From positions 310,001-374,000 of the forward strand of contig NC_071646.1 in the NCBI RefSeq assembly GCF_014839835.1: DNA of 64,000 nt. Reading direction: 5' to 3'. This document shows, one piece after another, positions 27,501 to 36,300 of this stretch (its first letter is position 1; every line of letters begins with the position of its first letter). A program made the translations under genes and the position numbers. Below the pieces are notes generated by a model. The model was not told the DNA's origin and made no database searches. It worked only from the letters and a program-made list of their open reading frames with translations. The stretch comes from Dryobates pubescens (taxonomy: Eukaryota; Chordata; Aves; Piciformes; Picidae).

Positions 27501-28858
27501 TCAAGGATCATGACCCAGGGAGCAGCTCGGGCCTCTGCTTTGCTGTTTATTGTGACTGCCATACATCCACTGGGCTGAGCACCACTCTGTCTACTCTGCA
27601 TTGCTGCTGGCATGAATTGTTTCAGCAAATCCATTCTCCTTTCAACCCAGGGTCTCCTCTCTCTTCCTTGATTCCTCTTCTCTGCTGGGCAGGAGTCATT
27701 TGGTGGTAGGACAACTGCCGCAGTGTAGCCCCAGGCAGGGGCTACAGGTAGACAACATGCTACTGCCAGAAGGAAAATGTGTTCTGGCCTTGTGCAGCAC
27801 TGCTGCCAGGGCTAAGGGTGCAGGGAGGTAGCCACAAGCTCACGGCCACGGTGAAGCACTAAATCCCTGCATGCAGTGACCCCTTGGGCAGAGCCCTTGG
27901 CCTCCTACACAGCAGCTCACACTCTAGGGAGGTCAAAGTGAGTTTTATCTCATTACTCACAGAGCAAAGACAAAGGAAGGGAGGAAGAATCAACATGGGA
28001 GAAAGGAAGAAAAGCAGCTAAGGGGAAGACAAGGGAAATAAGGGGAGAGCAAGGCAGTCACAGAAGGAGTTGCCTTACTTGTTTTATCAATCAGGCTCTG
28101 GGCTTGCTCCTCCATCCATTTCTGGTAGTAGTCTTTCACATTCTCCTTGTGCTTCCGGCCACTGCAGTGTGTTTTCCTCACAGAGGGCTGACAAAGATCA
28201 CAGAAAGAGGTGCTGAAGTTATTTGAAACCCACCTGGATGCCATCCAGTGCAACATGCTCGGGGTGACCCTGGCAGAGGGGTTGGACTTGATGATCCCTT
28301 CCAACCCCACCACGATGGGATGCTAGGATCGTCTGTCTGTGACTGCTGAGTGCTAGTGACACTGGATGCTCTTGTTCTGTTCTGCAGGGGAGGCAGCTGT
28401 AGTTCAAGTGACCCGCATTTAGCCTGTGCTTTTACTGCTCTTGGTACAACAGACGTTAGTGCAGGAGGCTTGGTTCTTACCGAATCGTGGGTGAGGTACG
28501 TGTCACAGTAATCACAATAAAACCTGGAAAGGGAAAACTCTCATCATTAAGAAATTCCTTTGCACTGAAGGGACGACCTCTCACAGTGGCCCAAAGGCTG
28601 TGCCCCGGGGCTAATGGAGGGATAAGCGCCCAGGGCTCGGCCTGCCCGCGCCCCAGGACACCCCGTGCCCCCTCCTCTTGCATCGCCGCGCTTCTCGAGG
28701 CCTGAACAGCCACCAGCCGCCCGCCGGTGTCGCCGACCCCCGCCTGGGGACCCAAATAGCATCGCCACTGCCCTTGGCCTTAGCTCCACCCACACGCCCC
28801 AGGCCCTGCTATCCGCAGCCGCCCACGCAGCGCACCGAAGCCGCACTTACTTGGGCAT
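24384..28858 (-). CDS. SNRPC: SNRPC, U1 small nuclear ribonucleoprotein C (6 coding exons)
   Basis: Complete coding region of exactly 159 residues, the human length. Exons, minus strand: 28858-28851, 28523-28481, 28187-28079, 26620-26531, 25075-24971, 24508-24384; all junctions are AG/GT and in phase. U1-C is a core U1 snRNP protein that stabilises pairing of U1 snRNA with 5' splice sites in the nucleus. Residues 4-30 form the matrin-type C2H2 finger with ligands C6, C9, H24 and H30. Next come the conserved helix [19 protein letters not shown] and a Pro/Met/Gly-rich tail ending GMTRPDR. From memory I see only two changes from human (Ile for Leu at 83, Ser for Ala near 141). The ATG has A at -3. 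SNRPC is head to head with ILRUN across a shared CpG island. Its intron 4 contains a large minisatellite. Confidence 0.97.
24509..24970 (-). other. SNRPC: SNRPC intron 5
   Basis: Intron filled largely by a plus-strand CR1 fragment (24690-24870). Nothing else recognised. Confidence 0.75.
24690..24870 (+). mobile_element. CR1 LINE internal fragment
   Basis: GGCCAACAGTGTCCTGGGAT, AGTGAGGCCACATCTGGAGT and ACTGTGTCCAGTCCCAGGCT, the CR1 region just after its reverse-transcriptase frame. Confidence 0.88.
24971..25075 (-). CDS. SNRPC: SNRPC coding exon 5
   Basis: Residues 84-119, [18 protein letters not shown] and the Met/Pro-rich tail up to GMMPVGP. Acceptor CTCCAG, donor GTAAGT. Confidence 0.95.
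25127..25350 (-). mobile_element. CR1 LINE 3' end
   Basis: GAGCTGGAAGGGACCTTAAA, GATCATCCAGTTCCAACCCC and CCATGGGCAGGAACA. About 50 bp upstream of SNRPC exon 5 in gene sense. Confidence 0.9.
25399..26515. repeat. G/C-skewed minisatellite, 15-21 bp units, about 70 copies
   Basis: Tandem array in SNRPC intron 4, end to end. On the plus strand the units are mainly CAGCCCCAGCCGTGCC (16 bp), CAGCCCCACTGTGCC (15 bp), CAGCCCCGCCGTGCC (15 bp) and a 21-bp form with an extra CAGCC. The unit types are interspersed without a clear higher-order period. On the SNRPC RNA strand it reads GGGGCTGGGCACGGCT again and again, giving dense G-runs able to form quadruplexes. No frame has a stop for about 1 kb on either strand, which follows from unit sequence and not from coding. 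The array ends about 15 nt from the exon-4 donor. Confidence 0.95.
26531..26620 (-). CDS. SNRPC: SNRPC coding exon 4
   Basis: Residues 54-84, [19 protein letters not shown] then [11 protein letters not shown]. Acceptor TGTAG, donor GTAAGC. A 1.1-kb G-rich minisatellite begins about 15 nt after the donor. Confidence 0.95.
26621..28078 (-). other. SNRPC: SNRPC intron 3
   Basis: 1.46-kb intron with no CR1 copy, RNA gene or extra exon recognised. Its part next to exon 4 is CpG-rich. Confidence 0.7.
28079..28187 (-). CDS. SNRPC: SNRPC coding exon 3
   Basis: Residues 18-54, [19 protein letters not shown] and onward, with ligands H24 and H30 and the helix that packs on the U1-5' splice site duplex. 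Acceptor TGTCAG, donor GTAAGG. A CR1 remnant begins about 25 bp upstream of the acceptor. Confidence 0.96.
28188..28480 (-). other. SNRPC: SNRPC intron 2
   Basis: Short intron whose 3' part is a CR1 remnant (28210-28330). The pyrimidine tract CACCTCTTTCTGTGATCTTT sits between the remnant and the exon-3 acceptor. Confidence 0.75.
28210..28330 (+). mobile_element. CR1 LINE remnant beside SNRPC exon 3
   Basis: CACCTGGATGCCATCCAGTG, AACATGCTCGGGGTGACCCT, GGGGTTGGACTTGATGATCC and CTTCCAACCCC. Confidence 0.85.
28481..28523 (-). CDS. SNRPC: SNRPC coding exon 2
   Basis: Residues 3-17, [15 protein letters not shown], with zinc ligands C6 and C9. Acceptor TTCCAG, donor GTAAGA. Confidence 0.96.
28524..28850 (-). 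other. SNRPC: SNRPC intron 1
   Basis: 327-nt CpG-rich first intron; nothing else recognised. Confidence 0.7.
28851..28858 (-). CDS. SNRPC: SNRPC coding exon 1 (8 coding nt)
   Basis: ATG CCC AA, residues 1-3, followed by donor GTAAGT. The tiny coding part lies at the downstream edge of a CpG-rich promoter. Confidence 0.94.
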
Positions 28859-29299
28859 GGTGCTCCCCGCGCCCCGCCACCGGCGCCGCCAGGAAGTGAC
28901 GCATCACGTAGCGACGCCTTCCGCTCCCTGACCTCCAGCGGTAGAACGGCGAGAGCGTAGGGCGGGAGCAGCCCTGGACGGTGGCCCGCCATGGACAAAC
29001 GGCGCGGCGGGCGGCTTCGCGTATCCCGCCTCCCAGGCGCAGCCTGCGCCCCTCCCTTTGGTCGGCACCATGAGTTTATCCCTACAGCGCTACGTCAGAG
29101 CTGGGCAGCGTTCAGCCCTGCGCTTGGGATGGGAAAACCCTCCCGTGACGCAGCGGGTTTGCGTTAAAAGCCACTGAAGAGTTTGTGTTAAAAACATTAA
29201 CGCACGGCAGGCCGGTGAGCTGGGGTGCCCCGCGGTGCTGGCAGAGCTGGCGCAGACCTTTCGGTTTCCTCAGAGGAAATACTCAGCCCACGGACTCGC

Positions 29300-29592
29300 G
29301 GGGCTGAAAACTGCGAGAAAAGCGTAATTTAAGGCGGGTTAAAATCGCCCCTTCGTGAGTCTGTGGGGCTGGAACCCGGGGGAAAACGTTTCGGGGATAA
29401 GAATCTCTCCTTAGCGAGGCTGAAAGATGGGGGCAAAACATCACTGTGGGGTAAAATCTCCCTTCAGTGAGGCTGCGAGACTGAAAATTGCGAGAAGAGC
29501 GTCATCTGGGGAGCGAAGTCTCCCCTCACCAGGGCTGAAAATTACAGGAAAAGTGTTACTTGAGGGGGAAAGCCTCCCCTCCTTAACACTGC
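29300..29592. repeat. Degenerate tandem repeat, five units of 53-65 bp, with GGGG/CCCC dyads
   Basis: Units begin near 29301, 29366, 29418, 29479 and 29532, each opening with a form of GGCTGAAAATTGCGAGAAAAGCG and followed by a G-run, an A-rich spacer and a C-run. The dyads are at 29333-29351, 29391-29410 (weak), 29447-29463, 29507-29525 and 29562-29581. A partial sixth unit follows to about 29606. I do not recognise the family. Confidence 0.85.
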
Positions 29593-29687
29593 GGGGGAAA
29601 GCTTCCTTTGGGCAGAAAACAACAGCCCCGCAGCGCCGCCCCGCGCCTGCGCCAGCGCCGCATCCCGGCAGGCCTTGCGCCGCATCG

Positions 29688-29857
29688 TTTGCATAGCGCC
29701 ACGCGATGTCACAGGGGCGCCCACCCGCGGCTAATTTGCATACGTAAACACGCGCGCTCACTGCCCGCGCCGCCTCCATATATGGAAGCGCGCGGCTGGG
29801 GGGCTATGCAAAATACAGGTCCCGCCCCACGCGCGTATGCAAATACATAATTTGCAT
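29688..29857. promoter_or_regulatory. Octamer cluster around a CArG box
   Basis: Perfect octamers: ATTTGCAT 29734-29741, ATGCAAAT 29837-29844, ATTTGCAT 29850-29857. Near-matches are GTTTGCAT (about 29687) and ATGCAAAA (29806). The last two perfect sites form an inverted pair with a 5-bp spacer. CCATATATGG at 29776-29785 fits the SRF CArG consensus exactly. All are read directly; binding is inferred. Confidence 0.75.
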
Positions 29858-30197
29858 GTCAGGCCCCACCCCACTCGCCCTTGCGGCTCCTTCCGCTGGG
29901 GCAAGGGGCGGAGCGTCCGCGGTAAGGGCCGCCCCGCTCCCTTCACGCGCCGCGCGTGAGGTGACGCCACCGCGCTGGCGCCAGGCGCAGTAGCGTCATA
30001 GGCTGCGTGCCCCGAGCGTGGGGCGGGGCCGCAGTTGCGCAGTGCCGCCAGTGGCTGGCGTCGCCTTCGCCCCCTCCTCCTTCTCTCCCGCCCCCCGCCG
30101 TGCCCGCGCTTCCCCCCCCCCCTCGCCCCCATGCGGCGCTGAGGCGGCGGCGGTAGCGGGGCGGCCCCGGGGCGGCGGGGACCGCTGAGCAGCGGCC

Positions 30198-30355
30198 ATG
30201 GAGGGTATGGACGTAGACCTGGACGCGGAGCTGATGCAGAAGTTCAGCTGCTTGGGCACCACCGACAAGGACGTGCTGATCGGCGAGTTCCAGCGGCTCC
30301 TCGGCTTCCAGCTCAGCCCCGCCGGCTGCGCCTTCTTCCTCGACATGACCAACTG
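30198..30355 (+). CDS. ILRUN: ILRUN coding exon 1
   Basis: Residues 1-53, MEGMDVDLDAELMQKFSCLG through FFLDMTN plus TG of W53. Donor GTGCGG. UBA-like domain. Confidence 0.96.
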
Positions 30356-33300
30356 GTGCGGGGGCTGGGGGGGGGACGCCGGACATAAGCAGGCCGAGGC
30401 GGGCCGGCCTGGACGGGAGGGCCGCGGGCTTCGGGGAGCGGCGGGGGCCACCGGCCCTGAGGGGAAGGGCGGGAGGCCGCCAGCCCTGCCGAGGCTGGGC
30501 GCCTGAAGGGAGCTTCGGCAGGCTGCCGGCGCGGAGGGGCCGCGCTGCGAGCCGGGCCCCGCCGCCTCAGGGCGCCGCAGGCCTGTCCCGCCACCGCGGG
30601 GCCCCGCCGGCGGGAGGCGGGGGCAGAGCTGCCGTGAGGAGCAGGGCTGGTTACGGGCTCCCCTCTCCCCTCCGCTGGCCCGGAGCCGGCGGTGTCGGGG
30701 CGAGGCGGCGGTGGGGCGGTGTGAGGCGGGAGGGAGCTATCATGGCAGCGCGGAGGAGAGCAGCAGGACCGGGCCGAGGAGGGGCTCGGGTTCGCCTCCC
30801 CTCTCCAGCTCGGGGCAGTAATTGTGCCAGTTCATGGAGCTCGTCGGTCAAAGGGCTGCAAAGCTGTTAAAGAGTGACTAATTGATAGGAAGAGGCCATG
30901 TGATCGGCGGACACCGCAGCTCTTAAAGGGCTCTCAGAGGAACCGGAGGGTGAGCTGGATCCGGGGATGGTTTGTGGTGCCCTGGGCAGGAGAGGCATCA
31001 GGAGGAGGGAAAACTGTTGCAGAAGGGCTGCGTGGATCTGTTGCAGCGAAAGTTACCTGGGTGTGTGCTGAAAACTCAGCATCTGCTCGCGGCGTAGGGG
31101 GCTCTGTAGATGCTCCGGGGTCCGGTGTATGGTTTGGCTTTTTCAAGGCGCTCAGTCAGTTCCCCTAGGGAGAAGAAAACAGTACAGGTGATCAGGGAAG
31201 CTGCAGCTCGGAACAAACGTGGGAAATGTGCAGTGTGATGGTGAAAAACTGAAACCAAGAGGGTTAGTCCTGCAGCAAGCCCAGTGACTGTGGAATTGCT
31301 GCTGAGCTGTGGGGTTTGACTCCTCTAAACCACTTCTAACAGTGGCTGGGCACCTACCAAATCCTGACCCTCTTTTTAGGTGTGCAGCTCTTCTCTGGGA
31401 CGGATGCAGGAGAGCAAAGTGTTTTCTGCTTTGGATATCATAAACAGAGATTACTCAGCTGAGTTAATGCTTCTTTCTTCGTGGTGTAACATCAAATCCA
31501 TAAACCATGAAGCTTGAAAGCCCAAGCTGAGGTTGTGGTATCAACAGCTGGGAGAAACTCGCCTGGAATGATTGAACTAAGCAGCAGGTCTAAGGCAGCT
31601 TTTCCCCTTCTTTCCTTCCCTCCTTTTCCAGCTCTCTATCAAATTGTGTTGGCAAATCTGCAGAGGGAGTAAGGGAATAGTAAACACGTGTGAGCTGCTG
31701 CAAGGCAGAGCTCTCTCTCTCCCGGAGTGAAGGAGCTTGCCTTGGAGATGTGGCTCACAGCAGGAGAGGCTTTCCCCCTTCGTTCATGTGTTGATCGTAT
31801 CAATAAAGCTGCTGAAAGTGCAGCCTGGTGCCGTGGGTTTGTTCTGTGCTCCTGGGGAGAGCAGAAGGTGTAGCAGTGCTGACCCTGGGGGTTGCTGCAG
31901 ACACAGAGTGGAAGCTGCTGGCCTGGGCTCTGCTGAGGAATCCTTTTCTGTCTCAGGACTCGAGTTTCTGGTGGAAGTGACAGCCTCTCCAGTACCATCC
32001 CAGCAGCAGTGTGTCTTTAAAGCAAAATCTTTCATTCCCCTTGAGAAGAAAATCTGAAGTGATTGTACAGCTCGAGTGGCTGGTCTGCTTCTCAGGACAG
32101 AGGTTTTCACCTTCCCTTTGTCACTGCTGGGGTTGTAGGTGTAAGCTGCTAAGCCTCATAGCTGGACGTGGCCTGGGACAGGGAAACGTTAGGTTGGTGT
32201 CATGTCTGCAGGAGTACACAGATCAGCACAGGCTCTGCTGGGGCTGCTCTCAGTGGGCTCAAGGCTGGTGTGAGTTTAACCTTTGGCAGCAGGGAGCTGG
32301 GCTGGGTGTGCTGCCAGGTGCTGCTGGGCACTCTGGGGTGTGCCTGCCAGGGCTCTGCTCTCCTGCCCTGTCGTTTGTTGTGCCTGAGTCTGAATGCTGC
32401 AGTTCTGCCCCTCTGGCTTTCTCTCTCCTCCTCCAGCCCCCACCTCTTTCTCAGGGTTATCAGCCTGAGTAACCAACTCTGCTCTAAAAAACTGAAGGAG
32501 GAATTCTCCTTCTCTGGAGACACTTTTCACTGCCTGCTGAGGGGCCCTGAGCAATCCACCCTGCCCCAGGCAATGGCCTACTGGGTTTGTTTCTTCTGGC
32601 CTGGAATGAAGGCCAGAATCTTCCACCAGCAGCCTGGCCTGCAAATGATTTGCCTCTGTGAGACTCTAGCGTTGCTTTTCCTTTGGTGCTGAGGGACGTG
32701 GCAGTGTTGGGTTAATGGTGGGGCTGGATGAATTGAAAGGCCTTTTCCTGCCTGAAGGAGTCCGTGGTTCCTCTTGTTGAAGGCAAGAGGTCTCTTCACT
32801 CTGCTGCAGGATCAGTGATCACCTGCAGAAGAGGTGAGGGAGCTGACAGCAGGGCAGAGCAGTGTGCTGGGCATGTCCTTGGGGGGTTCATTAACACAGA
32901 CACTAATCATTCTCACTAGAAGTCTTTTTCCCAGGCATGGCAAGCTGTGGGTCCTCTCCAGAGCAGAAGCTGTGTCCCTGGTGTGTGCCTTGCACACCTT
33001 GTAGTACAGAGTCAGGGCAGGGGTGCAGTGTGAGCTGAATGATTCTTTCAGTTAGTATCCTCAGTAGTTGTGTTCAACATATTTGGAGTGAAGTTCCTCT
33101 GCTGTAACAGAGGAATTGCTTTTAAATAGCTTGTTCAGCCAGTCTGGGGGGGAAGAGCAGCTGGCAGCAGAGCAATGGAGATCATTTAAAGCAGCCCTGG
33201 AAGCTGTGACTGTGTGCAGCTTAGCTCGAGCTGCCACGGCCCTGGCAGACCCAGGACAGTCCTGAGTCTGGCTTCATGAGCAGCAGTGCAGCAGTGCTTC

Positions 33301-36300
33301 AGGTGGAACATCTGCATCCAAAGTCTGAGCCTGTTCTTGATCTTCAGGAAATACAGGTCAAGCACTTGGATCCTTCCCCTCTTATTTATTAAACACTTTC
33401 CTAGAGTGCTGCCTCTTTTTAATGACTCCTTCAGTGCTGGGGGGGTTCTGCTAGCTTCCTGGCTTTCTGCTGCACAAATCTGATGTCCTGAGCTGCAGGA
33501 CCTTTAAGGGTGAGGCACACTGTCCCTCTCTACTCTCTGTGTATTTATTCAGCAGAAGTCGTGAGGCTTCAGAGTGAGAGGCTGAGCCTTTGCTCCTGGC
33601 CTTGAGCCCAAAGTCAGCCTCTCCCGGAGGTGCTGGCACCACTTCCTCAGGAGGACCCAGGCAGCATGGTTGGGAATGTTTTGCTGCCATTGCATGTAGG
33701 ATTCACACACACACCCCCCCAAGCCCACCAACCCCCCCTCCCTGGCATGGCACACCCAGCTCTGCTCCTTCCCCCCCAGAGCTGCAGTGCAGGCACCTGG
33801 CTGCCTGCGGACCGGGCACATCCCCAGGGGCTGGGGCAGGGGGCTCCTGCGAGTGAATTGTGGTGGTGAAGGCAAGTTCCAGGTGCTGAGTGCAGTGCTG
33901 TGTGGTAGCCTGGCCAGGAACGTGTCTGAACTTGTCCTGACTCGGTCTACCTGCATCAGGAAGCTCCTCCTGAAAGCCTCTGTGCTTGTGTTCTACAAAC
34001 AGGAGTTGTTCAGGGCAGGCAGTGGGTGCGGAGCAGACCTGCCCTGCTCTGCCTGCTCACAGGCTTCTGCAGGGCTCTGCAGAGGTGGTACCAGGGCAGC
34101 TTGGACTTACCAGAGCCCTTGCAGAGCAAAAGCTGTGGAGCATCAGCCAAGGCCTGGCTGGGCCGCAGCAGTGTGGCTCAGTGCGGGAGCGGAGCAGGCT
34201 TCGCCCTCAGCGTGCAGCGGAGCCCTTGTTGACACTCAGTCAAGGTCTGTTTCGTGAAAGCCTCTGAAGCTGGTGTGGAAATGGTCCTAAGGAAGAGGAG
34301 TTGCTGAGTTGAACTGGTGACTATAGCAGCTCTGAGGGTGAGAGGCTGCAGTGTGAGGCTTGGAGCTTCTTTAATTTGGTGAGAGAGGGAATTCATTGGA
34401 TTTGAAGTAGTGCTGCATTTACAGTCTGTGTTCAGCAGAGCTGGCTGTGAGGGGCTTCTGAATTTGGAAGCCTTCATGGGGGGATACTCCAGGCACTCAC
34501 ATGTCAGATGTCTTTACATTCTCTCTGGCTTTTGTTTAGAGAGGTGAATTTTGATCAGTCTGGTAGGTGTGATATTGACACGAAATGTCAGAGAGTGATG
34601 GGTGTAGTGTGTGGGGTGGGGAAAAGTGCTACTGCTGCCAGGCTTAGACCTTTTTTGCTCTGCCTTTCTGGTGAAGAAGGTCTCTTTACGGTCCTCATTT
34701 GTGAGGTGGTCAGATCTCTTCTGGAGCCTCTCCTTTTTCCCTGTAAGCTGAGAATTTGTAGCTGTGTCGTGGCTTACAGATGAGAGTTTGCACAAAAGGA
34801 CTTCAGGTTCTCCTCTGCAAACACTCCAAAGCCTGCTGCAGACCCTCAGGGTGCACTGCCAGCTGCAGGGCACTGCTGTTGGGTGAGGCAGGGGTTAGCT
34901 GCTGCTGGTTTTTCACGTCAGGAGCCTGGCATTTTTTGAGCAGTGCAAACCAGAGAGCTGAACCCAGCAGGCTCAGGTCAGGAGGGCTCACTCAGGTGAT
35001 GGCCAACACTGCCAGGATGTGAATGCTGAGGTGGAATGTGGGACCTCAGCTGCACCCTCAAACCTCTGGCCCTGTGGTTGCATCCAGAGCCAGTGTTCCT
35101 GCTTACAGCTGTGGCTCTGAGGGGTTGCTCTGGAGCAGGGGTTCACTGCCACCACCTGCTGCCATGTGTGTTATTCCAGCCCTTACCTAAACACCAGCAG
35201 CCCCACAAGAATGCAGTTGATCTCCTAACTCAAGCCACTGGTTCTTGCCCTTCTTTAGATGCAGATGTGCTGATCAAATACTTGTGGTTGCAGACCTGAT
35301 CTGGTGCTAGATTGGCATTTGAATGTTTGTGGGGGAAAAGTCTATCCTTGGCTGCTCTTCTGTCCAGCTCTCTGCTCTGTGCCTGGAGGTCCTGGCTGAA
35401 GTGGGAACAAATCGGTGTGGTTCCCTGGGCTGTTTGGAGGCCACATTCTTGTTGTGTCCAGTAACTGAATTAGCTGCTGTCAGAGCACTTGCCTGGTTTT
35501 CAGTAGGTGTTCTGTCCTGTGCATCCACAGCTTTCCTGGGCTGCCTCCACACGTGAGAAGTCAAAGGGCAGGGAGGATGCAACCACAAGCAGGTGGATTT
35601 TCTTTCCCTCCTTCTGCATTCCTGCTGTTCAAAAAGGGAGGACATGGCACCTGGGGACGTGGTTTAATGGCCACGGTGGGGCTCGATGGTCTTAGAGGTC
35701 GTTTCCAGGCAAAACCAGTTCCCAAGGGGATTGCAGCACAGTGAGCAAGGATTTGTGCAGCCTGTGCTGTACCCCAGAGGAGCTCAGGGGTCCCTGCTGT
35801 CCGTGCTCGGCCATGGGACTCCAGAACCTCCCTTTTGCTAATCCACACTCTGAGAAATCCGAGGGAGATGTCCCTGCTGCTCTGCAGAAGACTGAGGTTT
35901 ACCTTTGCTAGTCCTTTCCTTTGGAGAGGGCAGTGGGGGGAATCCCTGCCTCGAGGAGGAGGCAGAAACCTGAGAGCTGCTCTTTGGAGTCAGTTCTCCT
36001 CCCCTGGAAACTCCTGCGGGTTCCTCCGGCGGGCAGGGGGTGGGGAGTCGAGTTGCTTCGCTTCTCTTCTGCCTGCATCAGGTGATTCAAAACGAACCAA
36101 TCTCATGTGGCAGGAGGTAGGAAGTTCAGGTCGCCTGGGTCTGAACGGGAGTCCTGTCGGACTGGTGATTGTCGGTGGCGACCACTTGGGCTCGGGGGGG
36201 TGAGAACAGTGAAGCCCTCGGTGTGAGAAAGTGAAGCAGTTGGGAAGCTGAGGATTTAAACCCAAAGGCATTCCTGCTGCAAACCACTCGGTGAGCTGTT

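Larger units (their letters stand above)
28859..30197. promoter_or_regulatory. Shared divergent CpG-island promoter of SNRPC (-) and ILRUN (+)
   Basis: 1.34 kb between the two start codons, CpG-rich throughout. The SNRPC side has an ETS site with ATF-like flank (CAGGAAGTGACG, 28890-28901). The ILRUN side has TGACGCCA (about 29961), GCGTCAT (about 29993) and NRF1-like TGCGCA near 30036. Between them lie the dyad repeat array (29300-29592) and an octamer/CArG cluster (29688-29857). Transcription starts cannot be placed from sequence. Confidence 0.85.

Noticed and set aside
29427-29696. 89-codon frame across the dyad repeats
   Set aside because: Its apparent periodicity comes from the DNA repeat; unit lengths are not multiples of three, so no coding repeat is kept.
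29688-29857. Promoter of an snRNA or histone H2B gene
   Set aside because: The octamers fit, but no snRNA body, PSE with 3' box, or histone frame was recognised on either side.
31640-31810. LTR-like end with AATAAA in ILRUN intron 1
   Set aside because: Only the AATAAA is suggestive; no paired repeats, primer site or viral gene. No endogenous retrovirus was recognised in the window.
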